This document shows positions 9,994 to 20,927 of a stretch of 64,000 bases of DNA, piece after piece (position 1 is the stretch's first letter; every line of letters starts with the position of its first letter). The stretch is from NCBI GenBank assembly GCA_902590245.1, contig CACIWG010000002.1, positions 26,586-90,585 of the forward strand, written 5' to 3'. The notes beneath the pieces are model-generated. The model searched no databases and was not told where the DNA came from. It saw only the letters and a list, made by a program, of their open reading frames with translations. This DNA comes from an uncultured SAR116 cluster alpha proteobacterium. Lineage in GTDB: Bacteria > Pseudomonadota > Alphaproteobacteria > Puniceispirillales > Marisalimonadaceae. The translations under genes were made by a program, and so were the position numbers.

Positions 9994-10338
9994 ATGGTGA
10001 AACCAATAACTAAAGAAACATTATTCATGAATTGTATGGAAATGGATTTTGCTACTAAAGTTGAACTTGAACATTGGATAGCTACTTTTGAAGAAAGAGT
10101 TTGGACTCCTGATGTAATGAGAGAATTGACAAAAGCAGGGTTAGTTAGAACTACAGCTGCTCAAGTTTGGAATAAAGACAATCATAGAATTACGAGAGTT
10201 TTTGAATATGAAAATGAAAAAGCTTATAAGGCTTGTCAGATTATTATAGAAAAAAAAATAATGCCAAAAGCAAAAGCAAATTATACCCCAAAAATGAGGA
10301 ATAATAGAGGAATTATAATTTATGATTATAGAAGTTAA
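9994..10338 (+). CDS. Conserved hypothetical protein
   Basis: Intact 114-aa ORF; no family recognised. Confidence 0.6.
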   Translation: MVKPITKETLFMNCMEMDFATKVELEHWIATFEERVWTPDVMRELTKAGLVRTTAAQVWNKDNHRITRVFEYENEKAYKACQIIIEKKIMPKAKANYTPKMRNNRGIIIYDYRS

Positions 10339-10359
10339 TATTTTTGTAGGAAAATTAAC

Positions 10360-10761
10360 ATGAAAATTTCTGGTGGATGTTATTGTGGCGCTATAAAATA
10401 TGAATCACTTGGTAATATTCAATCTTCGATACAATGCCACTGTAGAGAATGTCAGTATATAACTGGAGGTCATCCAAATGTTTTAGTAATTGTGCCTCTA
10501 GATAAATTTAAATTCGTAAAAGGCAAACCGAAAGAGTATAAAAGAAAAGATATTGAAATGGCTATGAGACGTCTTTTTTGTGAAGATTGTGGCACAGCAA
10601 TAGGAACAAGAAATCCTAATAGGCCTAATTCAATAATTCTTAAAGTTGGAACTTTTGATGATCCATCAATTTTTAAAGCAGACATAGCAATATTTACTAT
10701 TGATAAACAAAAATTTCATCACATTGAAGATGGTTTAAAATCTTTTGAAAGAAAACCATAA
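10360..10761 (+). CDS. GFA-family (Gfa/CENP-V-like) zinc-binding protein
   Basis: SGGCYCGAIKYES, CHCRECQYITGG, FCEDCGTAIGTRNP. Confidence 0.9.
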   Translation: MKISGGCYCGAIKYESLGNIQSSIQCHCRECQYITGGHPNVLVIVPLDKFKFVKGKPKEYKRKDIEMAMRRLFCEDCGTAIGTRNPNRPNSIILKVGTFDDPSIFKADIAIFTIDKQKFHHIEDGLKSFERKP

Positions 10762-10778
10762 TTTAAAAGTATCGTATA

Positions 10779-10925
10779 TTGTTAAAAAAATTAAAACAGT
10801 GGCATATTAATAAATTAGAACAAGTACAGAAACTTTTAAATTTATCTAATTATGAAATTTTATGGGTTGTTTTTTTTGAAGGAATATTAATAGGGTCATT
10901 CATAACATATTTAATTTTGTGTTAA
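10779..10925 (+). CDS. Small single-TM protein (TTG start), not in ORF track
   Basis: TTG-initiated 48 codons: MLKKLKQWHINKLEQVQKLLNLSNYEILWVVFFEGILIGSFITYLILC*; 3' end overlaps the convergent ABC gene by 15 bp. Confidence 0.4.
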   Translation: MLKKLKQWHINKLEQVQKLLNLSNYEILWVVFFEGILIGSFITYLILC

Positions 10926-11861
10926 TGAAATAAATACATCTTCAAGATTTGCATCTTTGGTTTGAAGATCTAATATAGTAGATCCATAATTTTTAGTAAC
11001 TTTTAAAATTTTATCGATTGAAACATTTGTGGGTTTAAAGGTTATTTCACAAACCTTTTTCAGAATTTTTGTTTCTCCAAATTTACGTAAGGCATCAATT
11101 AATTTTTTATTTGGAGATTCTTCAAATTTCATAATCAATATTTTTTTATCAATTAATTTAAGTAGGTTTTTTTTATTATCATTTGCGACTATTTCACCTT
11201 TATGAATTATAGCAATCTCGTCACATAATGTTTCAGCTTCTTCTAAATAATGCGTTGTTAAAATAATTGTTACGCCTTCTTTATTTAATTTCTTAAAATT
11301 ATTCCAAAGTTTTTTTCTTAATTCTATGTCAACCCCAGCTGTTGGTTCATCAAGAATAATTATTGGAGGATTATGAACCATTGCTTTCGCAACTAAAAGT
11401 CTTCTTCTCATACCTCCAGATAAATTTCTACTATATGAATCTGCTTTTTCAGTTAGCTCCATCAATTCTAATATGTAATCTGTAACTCTTTGCTTTTTTG
11501 GTACATTGAACAACCCAGCTTGTAGTTCAAGTTGATCTTTTGGTGTAAAATAAGCATCTATGTTTAACTCTTGAGGTACTATCCCAATTGCTAGTTTAGA
11601 TTGCTTTCTATGAGTATCAATATTAAGTCCCCAAATTTTAATCTTTCCAGTATTTTTATTAGTTGTACCACCTAAAATATTAATTATAGTTGATTTTCCA
11701 GCTCCGTTAGGACCAAGTAATCCATAAAAACTTCCACATTTGATATTTAAATTTATATTTGATAAAGCTTTAATATTTTTTGAAGAACTTTTATAGGTTT
11801 TGTTTAAGTTTTGAATTTCAATAGCTAGATTATTTTTTGGTTTAATCCAATTTTTATGCAT
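10911..11861 (-). CDS. ABC transporter ATP-binding protein (ABC-2 type, YadG/CcmA-like)
   Basis: Walker A GPNGAGKST, signature NLSGGMRRRL, Walker B IIILDEPTAGVD. Confidence 0.9.
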   Translation of the reverse strand: MHKNWIKPKNNLAIEIQNLNKTYKSSSKNIKALSNINLNIKCGSFYGLLGPNGAGKSTIINILGGTTNKNTGKIKIWGLNIDTHRKQSKLAIGIVPQELNIDAYFTPKDQLELQAGLFNVPKKQRVTDYILELMELTEKADSYSRNLSGGMRRRLLVAKAMVHNPPIIILDEPTAGVDIELRKKLWNNFKKLNKEGVTIILTTHYLEEAETLCDEIAIIHKGEIVANDNKKNLLKLIDKKILIMKFEESPNKKLIDALRKFGETKILKKVCEITFKPTNVSIDKILKVTKNYGSTILDLQTKDANLEDVFISLTQN

Positions 11862-11926
11862 AGATGATTGATATATTTGTATTAAAGTTTATTATTACAT
11901 AATAAAGTTTATTAATAAATACAACA

Positions 11927-12109
11927 ATGAGAAACTTAAAAATAAAAACAAATAAAACTGACCTTAAACAGATTTTTAGAGTAAAAGACAAAATTATTGC
12001 TTGTGACGGTGGCGAAGATTATGGGCATCCTTTAATTTATTTAAATCTAACAAAAGGTGGCAAACAAGTTTGTCCATATTGTTCTAAAATTTTTATTTTA
12101 AAAAAATAA
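11927..12109 (+). CDS. Zinc-finger domain protein (zf-CHCC / NDUFS6-like)
   Basis: ACDGGEDYGHPLIYLNLTKGGKQVCPYCSKIF. Confidence 0.8.
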   Translation: MRNLKIKTNKTDLKQIFRVKDKIIACDGGEDYGHPLIYLNLTKGGKQVCPYCSKIFILKK

Positions 12110-12125
12110 TAATTAGTTAAAAAAA

Positions 12126-14930
12126 TTGAATAGTAGTCCAGAAAAAAAAGCTAATGAGAAATTGATATTAGTTGATGGTTCTGGATATATTTTTAGAGCA
12201 TATTATGCTCTTCCTCCAATGAGTAATCCTGACGGTATTCCAATAAATGCAGTTTATGGGTTTACAAATATGATGGTAAAACTAATAGAAGATTTTAACC
12301 CAAGAGAAATATGTGTTTTATTTGATTTTGGAAGAGAAACTTTTAGAAACGAAATCTATACTGATTATAAAGCAAATAGAACCTCACCACCTGAAGATTT
12401 AATCCCTCAATTTGATTTAATTAAACAAGCAGCCCGATCAATTGGTTTGCCAACTATAGAGATGGAAGGATTTGAGGCAGATGATTTAATTGCCACTTTC
12501 GTACAAAAAGCTAAAAAAATAAATAAGGAAATTATCATAGTTTCTTCGGATAAAGACTTAATGCAATTGGTAGAGACTGATGTATTAATGCTAGATCCTA
12601 TGAAAAATTTATGGATTGATGAAAATAAAGTTAAGGAAAAATTTGGTGTTTCACCTGATAAAGTTATAGATGTTCAAGCATTAGCTGGCGATAGTAGTGA
12701 CAATATTCCAGGTGTACCAGGTATTGGATTAAAAACAGCGGCTGATTTAATTAATGAATTTAATAATTTAGAAGATCTTTTAACTAGAAGTAATGAAATT
12801 AAACAAAATAAAAGAAGAGAAAATCTCATAGAATTTAAAGATTTAGCTTTAATTTCAAAAAAACTAGTTACATTAAAAAATGATGTTCCTATAAAATTAG
12901 ATTTAGCTGAGTTAAAATTTGATTTTAATGAAAATAAAGAAATATTCTCAAACTTTTTACATAAACATTCTTTTAAAAGACTTATTGAGAAAATAAATGA
13001 TGGTATTGATTTAGAAAAATCAAACGCGAGAGATAAAATCAATGAAATTAATAACTTTAGTGAACGTAAAATTAATTATAAATTAGTAACATCTGAAAAT
13101 GAATTAAAAAAAGTTTTAGAAATTTGCAATGAAAAATCAGAAATTGCAATTGATTGTGAAACAAATTCTTTGAATTTTAAAAGTGGAAATCTAGTTGGCT
13201 TATCTATTGCATTTGAGATTGGTGAAGCAGTATATATTCCACTAAGGCATATAAATAATGATAATGACCTTTTTGAAAATAAAAATAATGATGATTTTCC
13301 TGATCAAATTGAATTTGAAAAAGCAATAAATTTAATTAAACCTATTTTAGAAGATCCTTCTATTTTGAAAATTGGTCATAATATTAAATTTGACATGAAT
13401 GTATTAAGCCAAAATCATAATGGTAATATTAGAATTTTTCCAGTTGATGATACTATGTGTATGTCGTATTGCGTTAATCTTGGACAAGTACAAAATCATA
13501 AATTAGATACACTCGCACAAACAGAGTTAAATTATACAACGATTAAATATGAAGATTTGTGCGGTAAAGGCATAAACCAAAAAACTTTTGATTTAATTAA
13601 TCCTTTTGAAGCACTTCACTATGCAGCAGAAGATTCAGATGTCGCTCTTGCTCTTTATCAAAATTTAAAGTTAAGATTAATGTCTGACAAAAAAAATTTT
13701 GTTTATCAAAAATTAGAACGTGAATTAATACCAGTTTTATCTGATATTGAAAATCAAGGTATAATTGTAAATGAAAAAACACTAAATTCACTTTCAGAAA
13801 CATTAACTAAAAATATTATAGAATTAGAAAAGAAAATTTTTTCGATAACTGAGGAAGAATTCAACATTGGGTCTCCTAAGCAATTAGGTGAAATACTTTT
13901 TGACAAATTAAAATTAGATAAGGGAAAAAAATCGAAAACTGGAGCTTGGCAAACTAGTGTTTCAATTTTAGAGGATTTATCAAATAAAGGACATGAAATA
14001 GCAGATTTACTTTTAGATTGGAGACATTTCTCAAAACTTAAGAGCACGTACTCAAAAGCTTTAATTGAACAAATAAATATTAAAACAAAAAGAATTCATA
14101 CTAGTTATTCAATGGTTGGAACTAGCACAGGAAGATTGTCTTCTTCAGATCCTAATCTTCAAAATATTCCAATAAGAACTAATGAGGGAAAATTGATAAG
14201 GACAGCATTTGAATCAAAGCCTAATTATCATCTTCTTTCAATGGATTACTCTCAAATTGAGTTAAGGTTAATTGCTCATATTGCTGAAGAAAGAAGTATG
14301 CTCTCTGCTTTCAATGATGGAGTTGATATTCATCTAGATACAGCTTCAAAAATTTTTAATAAAAATAAAAATGAAATCACATCGGAGTTAAGAAGAAGTG
14401 CAAAAGCTATAAATTTTGGAATTATTTATGGTATTTCACCATTTGGTTTAGCAAAACAGTTAAACTGTTCAAATTCTGAGGCAAAAGAATTTATTGATTC
14501 TTATTTTCTAAGATTTCCAAATATTAGAAATTATATGGACGATATTAAAAGAAAACTTTACTCAGATGGATATGTAGAAACTTTATTTGGAAGAAGAATG
14601 CATATAAATATTCAAAAAAATAGTAATCAAAATTTAAAACTTTTTTCTGAAAGGCAAGCTATTAACGCTCCAATACAAGGAACAGCAGCTGACATAATTA
14701 AATTAGCAATGATAAAGGTTCAACATAAATTAAAAGAAATTAATTCAGATTCTAAAATTTTACTACAAGTTCATGATGAACTTGTATTTGAAGTTAATAG
14801 CAAAGACATTGATGAAATAATTGCTTTAGTAAAACCTATAATGGAAAATGCACATTTACCTGTAAAACCATTAAATGTAAAATTAAGTGTAGATTATGGG
14901 TTTGCTAAAAATTGGGCAGATGCTCATTAA
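12126..14930 (+). CDS. polA: DNA polymerase I (TTG start)
   Basis: 5' nuclease, 3'-5' exo (DCET, NIKFD, YAAEDSD) and Pol A motifs (DYSQIELRLIAH, RRSAKAINFGIIYG, QVHDELVFEV). Confidence 0.97.
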   Translation: MNSSPEKKANEKLILVDGSGYIFRAYYALPPMSNPDGIPINAVYGFTNMMVKLIEDFNPREICVLFDFGRETFRNEIYTDYKANRTSPPEDLIPQFDLIKQAARSIGLPTIEMEGFEADDLIATFVQKAKKINKEIIIVSSDKDLMQLVETDVLMLDPMKNLWIDENKVKEKFGVSPDKVIDVQALAGDSSDNIPGVPGIGLKTAADLINEFNNLEDLLTRSNEIKQNKRRENLIEFKDLALISKKLVTLKNDVPIKLDLAELKFDFNENKEIFSNFLHKHSFKRLIEKINDGIDLEKSNARDKINEINNFSERKINYKLVTSENELKKVLEICNEKSEIAIDCETNSLNFKSGNLVGLSIAFEIGEAVYIPLRHINNDNDLFENKNNDDFPDQIEFEKAINLIKPILEDPSILKIGHNIKFDMNVLSQNHNGNIRIFPVDDTMCMSYCVNLGQVQNHKLDTLAQTELNYTTIKYEDLCGKGINQKTFDLINPFEALHYAAEDSDVALALYQNLKLRLMSDKKNFVYQKLERELIPVLSDIENQGIIVNEKTLNSLSETLTKNIIELEKKIFSITEEEFNIGSPKQLGEILFDKLKLDKGKKSKTGAWQTSVSILEDLSNKGHEIADLLLDWRHFSKLKSTYSKALIEQINIKTKRIHTSYSMVGTSTGRLSSSDPNLQNIPIRTNEGKLIRTAFESKPNYHLLSMDYSQIELRLIAHIAEERSMLSAFNDGVDIHLDTASKIFNKNKNEITSELRRSAKAINFGIIYGISPFGLAKQLNCSNSEAKEFIDSYFLRFPNIRNYMDDIKRKLYSDGYVETLFGRRMHINIQKNSNQNLKLFSERQAINAPIQGTAADIIKLAMIKVQHKLKEINSDSKILLQVHDELVFEVNSKDIDEIIALVKPIMENAHLPVKPLNVKLSVDYGFAKNWADAH

Positions 14931-14985
14931 TTTTTCACATTTTTGACATAAACTTTTATTATTTTGTTCATAAATAGGTGAAAAG

Positions 14986-15678
14986 ATGAATGAAAAAATT
15001 ATTTTAGTTGATGATGATAATCATATATTAACCTCAGTATCAGTTGCTTTAAGAAATGAAGGTTGGCAAGTCGAAACATATCCTGACGGAGAAAAAGGAT
15101 TGATAGCATTGCAAAGAAACATACCTGATCTTGTTATCTTAGATATTAAAATGCCACGTATTGACGGCATGGAGATGTTAAAAAGATTGAGAATAAGTTC
15201 AAATGTTCCGGTAATTTTTCTTACAAGTAAAGATGAGGAAATTGATGAAGCTTTAGGTCTGAGAATGGGGGCGGATGATTATATCACAAAACCCTTTTCA
15301 CAAAAATTATTAATAGAAAGAATCAGAGCAGTACTAAGAAGATCATCGTTATCCACCTCTACTGATCCAGAAAAAATTATTCAAAGAGGTGATCTAATGT
15401 TAGATATTGATAGACACATATCTACATGGAAAAATGTAGATGTAAGATTAACAGTCACAGAATTTTTAATTTTACAAAGTTTAGTTTCCAGACCTGGATT
15501 AGTTAAGAGTAGAGATCAGCTAATGGATGTTGCATATGGCGAAACAATTTATGTCGATGATAGAACAATAGATAGTCATATTAAGAGAATGAGAAGAAAA
15601 TTTAAACATAGCGATAAAGAATTTGATAAAATCGAAACACTTTATGGAATTGGGTATAGATATAGAGATAATAAGTGA
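14986..15678 (+). CDS. chvI: OmpR-family response regulator, ChvI-like
   Basis: Receiver domain (DDDN, DIKMP, TSKDE) plus winged helix; paired with a ChvG-like kinase. Confidence 0.85.
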   Translation: MNEKIILVDDDNHILTSVSVALRNEGWQVETYPDGEKGLIALQRNIPDLVILDIKMPRIDGMEMLKRLRISSNVPVIFLTSKDEEIDEALGLRMGADDYITKPFSQKLLIERIRAVLRRSSLSTSTDPEKIIQRGDLMLDIDRHISTWKNVDVRLTVTEFLILQSLVSRPGLVKSRDQLMDVAYGETIYVDDRTIDSHIKRMRRKFKHSDKEFDKIETLYGIGYRYRDNK

Positions 15679-17258
15679 AAAATTTTTTTAAAAATTTCTT
15701 TTTACCACTAAAAATTAGAATTCTTATTATAATAATATTCCCAGTAATTTTTTATCCTTTCATCATTTTATATTTTAATAAATATCAAGAGATCTTAATT
15801 AATTCAGAGTTTTTAGCTATGGAAAGGCAAGGTACAACTTTTGCAAAAGCTATAGGAATGGCAGAAGATCAATATGGGTTAATTGAAAAAAATAAAATTT
15901 CAGGTGTAGCGCTTCAAACTTTACTTACGTCTGAAGAGCAAAACTTTCAACTTAAAGCAACATTATATAATACAAATGGAGATTTGATTGCTGATAGTGA
16001 CACAAGATTTTTCTCATCTAAAGTGGAGATTAGTGAACTTCCAGTTTTTAAAGAAGATAAAGATTTTAGTAAGGTTTTAACAAGTATTGTTTCAAATTTA
16101 TCAAAAATAATTTCTCAACCAGTAGATATAAAAAAATTTAATCAAAATTTTGAAAATGATGAAATAAGAATAATCTCTATAAAAAATGCTCTAAATGGAA
16201 AAATTTCTAGATTTGTTACAATTGATAATTTTAAAAACCTTAAATTAAATGTAGCTTTACCAGTTAAGTCCTTAAAAGTTATCAGAGGGGTTGCAGTTAT
16301 ATCATCATCTGGAAATAAAATAGAAAATGAATTATTAGATTTAGAAATTGAATTATTCAAAACATTAGGAATAATTTTAATAGTTACAATTTTATTAGCA
16401 GCATATTTAATTAGATCTATTACAAATCCAATTATAAAATTGGCAAATTTAGCAGATTATATTTCAAAAAATAAAATAATAAGATCAAAAAAACTTTTTG
16501 AAATTCCTAAATATAATGATGAGATAGGAAAATTAACAAAATCATTTGAAACTATGATAAGTGAAATTGAAAAGAGAGTTAATGATATAGAATCATTTGC
16601 TGCGGATGTAGCACATGAATTAAAAAATCCACTTACTTCACTTCGTTCAGCATCAGAAACTTTAATCCACTCTAAAAATAAAAAAGATCAAAAACAAATG
16701 ATAGAAATAATGTTTAAAGATATCGATAGAATCGATAGGTTAATTACAGATATTTCTTTTTCTAGTAGATTAGATGCTGACTTAATCAGAACAAAATTTG
16801 AAAACATTGATCTTTTTAAATTATTAGAAAATTATATATCAATAAGAACAACAAAACTTAAGTATAAAATTAACCACACCCAAAATGAAACTGACATACA
16901 ATTTATAGGAAATAGTAATAAACTAGTTCAAGTTTTTGATAATTTAATAGATAACTCTCTTTCTATAATTGGAAAAAATTGTAAGATTAATATAAGAGTT
17001 TTTTCTAAAGGTAAAAAAATTTTTATTCTGTTTGAAGATAATGGGCCAGGATTTCCAAAAAATGCTATTAACAAAATTTTTGATAGATTTTATACAGATA
17101 GAATTAATCAAAAAGAATTTGGGAAGCATTCTGGATTAGGTTTGTCTATTTCTAAACAAATAATTTCAGCTCACAATGGTGACATCTTTGCAGAAAATAT
17201 TATTAATGATAACAAAAAAATAATTGGTGCTCGAGTTAATATAATTTTAAACAAATAA
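15675..17258 (+). CDS. chvG: Sensor histidine kinase, ChvG-like
   Basis: HAMP, H-box [19 protein letters not shown], HATPase motifs; overlaps chvI by 4 bp. Confidence 0.85.
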   Translation: MKNFFKNFFLPLKIRILIIIIFPVIFYPFIILYFNKYQEILINSEFLAMERQGTTFAKAIGMAEDQYGLIEKNKISGVALQTLLTSEEQNFQLKATLYNTNGDLIADSDTRFFSSKVEISELPVFKEDKDFSKVLTSIVSNLSKIISQPVDIKKFNQNFENDEIRIISIKNALNGKISRFVTIDNFKNLKLNVALPVKSLKVIRGVAVISSSGNKIENELLDLEIELFKTLGIILIVTILLAAYLIRSITNPIIKLANLADYISKNKIIRSKKLFEIPKYNDEIGKLTKSFETMISEIEKRVNDIESFAADVAHELKNPLTSLRSASETLIHSKNKKDQKQMIEIMFKDIDRIDRLITDISFSSRLDADLIRTKFENIDLFKLLENYISIRTTKLKYKINHTQNETDIQFIGNSNKLVQVFDNLIDNSLSIIGKNCKINIRVFSKGKKIFILFEDNGPGFPKNAINKIFDRFYTDRINQKEFGKHSGLGLSISKQIISAHNGDIFAENIINDNKKIIGARVNIILNK

Positions 17259-17310
17259 ATTTTTTTAAATTTATAAATATTGACAAAAATTATTAGATCT
17301 CTAAAAAGAA

Positions 17311-18708
17311 ATGATCATGAACAATTTTGAAATTAATGATATATCATTATCTGATTGGGGATTAAAAGAAATTGCCATAGCTGAGAGTGAAATGCCTGGT
17401 TTAATGGCTTGTCGCGAACTATATGGCAAAAGTAAACCTCTCAATGGAGCTAAAATTGCAGGATGTCTTCATATGACAATTCAAACTGCTGTTTTAATAG
17501 AAACTCTAGAAAAGTTAGGTGCTTCATTAAGATGGGCTAGTTGTAATATTTTTTCAACTCAAGATCATGCTGCAGCTGCAATTGCATCTAAAAATATTCC
17601 TGTATTTGCCAAGAAAGGTGAAACATTAACTGAATATTGGCAATACGTCGATAAAATCTTTGATTGGGGCAATGATGAATTCCCAAATATGATTTTAGAC
17701 GATGGAGGTGATGCTACTCTATATATAATTTTAGGAGCTGAATTAGAAAATGGCAAAGATGTTTTGAGTTCACCTTGTAATGAAGAAGAGGAAGCCTTAA
17801 AAAAACAGTTAATGATGAGATTTGAATCTACGCCAGGGTGGTTTACTAAGGTTAAAAATTCAATTAAGGGCGTGTCTGAAGAAACTACAACTGGTGTTTT
17901 AAGATTATATCAAATGGCAGAAAAAGGGCAGTTACCTTTCCCAGCTTTTAACGTAAATGATTCAGTTACTAAGTCTAAATTTGATAATCTTTATGGATGT
18001 AGAGAATCCTTAGTAGATGGAATAAGAAGAGCTACAGACGTAATGTTGTCTGGAAAAGTTGCAGTAGTAGCAGGTTTTGGTGATGTTGGGAAAGGTTCCG
18101 CAGCATCTCTCAGGCAGGGTGGTGCAAGAGTTTTAGTAACTGAGATAGATCCTATTTGTGCGTTACAAGCTGCTATGGAAGGATATGAAGTTTGTACTAT
18201 GGAAGAAGCATCTAAAAGAGGAGATATATTTGTTACTGCTACTGGTAATAAAGACGTAATCACTTTGGATCATATGAGAAATATGAAAGACAGATCAATT
18301 GTATGTAATATTGGACACTTTGACTCAGAAATTCAAGTTGAGTCTTTGCAAAATATGAAATGGAATGAAATTAAACCTCAAGTTGATGAAGTTGAGTTCA
18401 ATGACGGTAAAAAACTGATTGTTTTAGCCAAAGGTAGGTTAGTGAATCTAGGTTGTGCAACAGGTCATCCAAGTTTCGTTATGAGTGCTTCTTTTACAAA
18501 TCAAGTTTTAGCGCAAATCGAGTTATGGCAAAAACATGATAATTATCAAAACAAAGTATATACTTTACCAAGACATTTAGATGAAAAAGTGGCACGACTT
18601 CATCTTGAAAAAGTAGGTGCAAAATTAACAGAATTATCAGAAGATCAAGCTAGTTATATAGGAGTTTCTAAAGCTGGACCTTTCAAATCTGATAGTTATA
18701 GATATTAA
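17311..18708 (+). CDS. ahcY: Adenosylhomocysteinase
   Basis: [23 protein letters not shown]-type N-terminus, [25 protein letters not shown]-terminal KSDSYRY. Confidence 0.97.
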   Translation: MIMNNFEINDISLSDWGLKEIAIAESEMPGLMACRELYGKSKPLNGAKIAGCLHMTIQTAVLIETLEKLGASLRWASCNIFSTQDHAAAAIASKNIPVFAKKGETLTEYWQYVDKIFDWGNDEFPNMILDDGGDATLYIILGAELENGKDVLSSPCNEEEEALKKQLMMRFESTPGWFTKVKNSIKGVSEETTTGVLRLYQMAEKGQLPFPAFNVNDSVTKSKFDNLYGCRESLVDGIRRATDVMLSGKVAVVAGFGDVGKGSAASLRQGGARVLVTEIDPICALQAAMEGYEVCTMEEASKRGDIFVTATGNKDVITLDHMRNMKDRSIVCNIGHFDSEIQVESLQNMKWNEIKPQVDEVEFNDGKKLIVLAKGRLVNLGCATGHPSFVMSASFTNQVLAQIELWQKHDNYQNKVYTLPRHLDEKVARLHLEKVGAKLTELSEDQASYIGVSKAGPFKSDSYRY

Positions 18709-19154
18709 TGGATTTAAAAAAAAACTTTCAATCTAAGTCAGCTGTAAACATTTTTTTAAAAGACTTTGTGAATTATGTAAAAGCTGGTCATTGCATTTTT
18801 CTTTTTGGTGATTTGGGTGTTGGAAAAACATACTTTTCTAAGCAAATCATTAAATCTTTTACATCTTTAGAGTTTGTCTCTAGTCCTACATATAATATAG
18901 TTAATACGTATAAATATAATGATGATGTAGATATATTGCATTGTGATTTGTATAGATTAAATTCTTATGATGAAGTTTTAGAGTTAGGAATATTAGATAA
19001 TTTAGATAAAAAAATTTTACTTGTTGAGTGGCCAAATTTTTTAGAAAAAAAAATTAAAGACCCAATAATTTTCAGAATTAATTTTGGTAAAACAAATTAT
19101 GAAAGAGATGTTATTATAAATTTACCAAAAAATTTTACGATGATAGAAAAATAA
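18708..19154 (+). CDS. tsaE: tRNA threonylcarbamoyladenosine biosynthesis ATPase TsaE
   Basis: LFGDLGVGKTYFSKQII, SSPTYNIVNTY, HCDLYRL. Confidence 0.93.
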   Translation: MDLKKNFQSKSAVNIFLKDFVNYVKAGHCIFLFGDLGVGKTYFSKQIIKSFTSLEFVSSPTYNIVNTYKYNDDVDILHCDLYRLNSYDEVLELGILDNLDKKILLVEWPNFLEKKIKDPIIFRINFGKTNYERDVIINLPKNFTMIEK

Positions 19155-19168
19155 TAAGTTGCTAGTAA

Positions 19169-20596
19169 ATGAAATATGTTTTTTATGATTTAGAAACGAC
19201 TGGTAAAAATAAAGATTGGTCACAAATTATTCAATTTGGTGCAGTTTGTCTTGATGAACAATTTAACGAAATAGATAGATTTGAAACAAGATGTAGATTG
19301 AAAACTGGACTTGTACCAGAACCAGAAGCTTTGATAGTAAATAATACAAGTATAAATAATTTAGAAAATACAAATTTATCACATTATGATTTAACAAAAG
19401 ACATTAAAAGAAAAATTGAACATTGGTCACCTGCTATTTTTTTTGGTTATAATTCAATAAATTTTGATGAAGAAATTTTGAGAAAAACTTTTTTTAAAAC
19501 ATTATTTAATGCTTACGTAACACAATTAGATGGGAATAAAAGGGGTGATATTCTTAATGTTATAAGATCGTTTTACAATTATGATAATACTTATCTTAAA
19601 ACAATCATTAATTCAAAGGGTAACTCAAGTTTTAAACTGGAAGATTTGGCCAAAGAAAATCAAATTGATCATAAAGCTCATGATGCAATGGGCGATGTAT
19701 TGGCTACAATTGATTTAGCAAAGATTGTAAAAACAATTGATTTTGATATATGGAAACAAGTGTTATTAACTTGTAGCAAAAAAGATGTAGATAATTTTAT
19801 CAATCTTAATGAAACTTTTTCATTAAATGAATTTTCTTTTGGTAAAATAAAAACCCTTTTAGTTACAAGTATTTGTAATCATCCAAATTATAATTATCCA
19901 CAATGTTATGATTTATCAATTGATCCGGAACCAATTTTATCGTTATCTTATCAAGATTTAAAGAAACGAATGAAGGAAAGGCCAAAGTTTTTGAAAACAA
20001 TTGGTCATAATAAACATCCGTCTATTTTTAATAATAATTATTACTATGAAATTAAAGATATTAGTAAAACCGAAAAAGATTTGTTTGAAAATAGATCAGC
20101 TCAAATAAGATCTAATAAGGAGTTCGTTGAAAGAGTTAAATTAATTTTAGATGAAGAATATCATGATAAAGAAAACCTTAAACCACAAAATGATATTTTA
20201 GCAGAAGAAAGCTTGTATTTTGGAGGATTTCCATCCAATAAAGACAAAAATCTTATGGAAGAATTTCATTTATCAAGCTGGAAAGATAAATATATAATAT
20301 CTGAGAGATTTGAAGACAAAAGATATGAATTTTTTGCAAAAAAAATTATTTATGAAGAAGCTCCTGAAAATCTACCTACGGAAGTCTTCAATAAATTTCA
20401 CAAACAAATAGGTAAACAAATAATGACACTAGATGATGTTCCTTGGTTTACAATCCCTAAAGCTTATAAACAGATTGATGATTTAAGAAATAAGTATACT
20501 ATAGAAAAAAATAATGAAAGATTAAATTTTGTTGAAGAAATAAATATATATATTCAAAAAATGGAAAAAGTTTATTCCGCTACTAAATCTTTATAG
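19169..20596 (+). CDS. sbcB: Exodeoxyribonuclease I-like 3'-5' exonuclease
   Basis: FYDLETTG ExoI motif, FGYNSINFDEEILR, HDAMGDVLATIDLAK; ExoI-like C-terminal region. Confidence 0.8.
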   Translation: MKYVFYDLETTGKNKDWSQIIQFGAVCLDEQFNEIDRFETRCRLKTGLVPEPEALIVNNTSINNLENTNLSHYDLTKDIKRKIEHWSPAIFFGYNSINFDEEILRKTFFKTLFNAYVTQLDGNKRGDILNVIRSFYNYDNTYLKTIINSKGNSSFKLEDLAKENQIDHKAHDAMGDVLATIDLAKIVKTIDFDIWKQVLLTCSKKDVDNFINLNETFSLNEFSFGKIKTLLVTSICNHPNYNYPQCYDLSIDPEPILSLSYQDLKKRMKERPKFLKTIGHNKHPSIFNNNYYYEIKDISKTEKDLFENRSAQIRSNKEFVERVKLILDEEYHDKENLKPQNDILAEESLYFGGFPSNKDKNLMEEFHLSSWKDKYIISERFEDKRYEFFAKKIIYEEAPENLPTEVFNKFHKQIGKQIMTLDDVPWFTIPKAYKQIDDLRNKYTIEKNNERLNFVEEINIYIQKMEKVYSATKSL

Positions 20597-20605
20597 GAGA
20601 AAAAA

Positions 20606-20926
20606 ATGCCAGTTTTTAATACAACAGATAAAAATTTTAAAAATGATGTACTTGATTCATCAAAACCTGTTTTAGTCGATTTTTGGGCTGAATGGTGCGG
20701 TCCTTGTAAAGCAATTGCACCGGCCTTAGACGAGATTTCAAATGAAATGAGTGATAACATTAAAGTTGCAAAAATTAATATAGATGAAAATCCTAATACC
20801 GCTCAAGAGTTTAATATCAGATCTATTCCAGCATTGATGATATTTAAAAATGGTAAACTAGAAGCTGAAATGATGGGGCAAGTTCCAAAATCACAGCTAG
20901 AAGAATGGATTAAGGAAAGTATTTAA
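20606..20926 (+). CDS. trxA: Thioredoxin
   Basis: [35 protein letters not shown]. Confidence 0.96.
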   Translation: MPVFNTTDKNFKNDVLDSSKPVLVDFWAEWCGPCKAIAPALDEISNEMSDNIKVAKINIDENPNTAQEFNIRSIPALMIFKNGKLEAEMMGQVPKSQLEEWIKESI

Positions 20927-20927
20927 A

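Noticed and set aside
12126-14930. polA TTG start as an anomaly
   Set aside because: TTG is a normal alternative start, and the N-terminal 5'-nuclease domain begins right after it.
17259-17310. Possible SAH/SAM riboswitch upstream of ahcY
   Set aside because: The gap is only 52 bp, A/T-rich, and shows no recognisable conserved riboswitch core.
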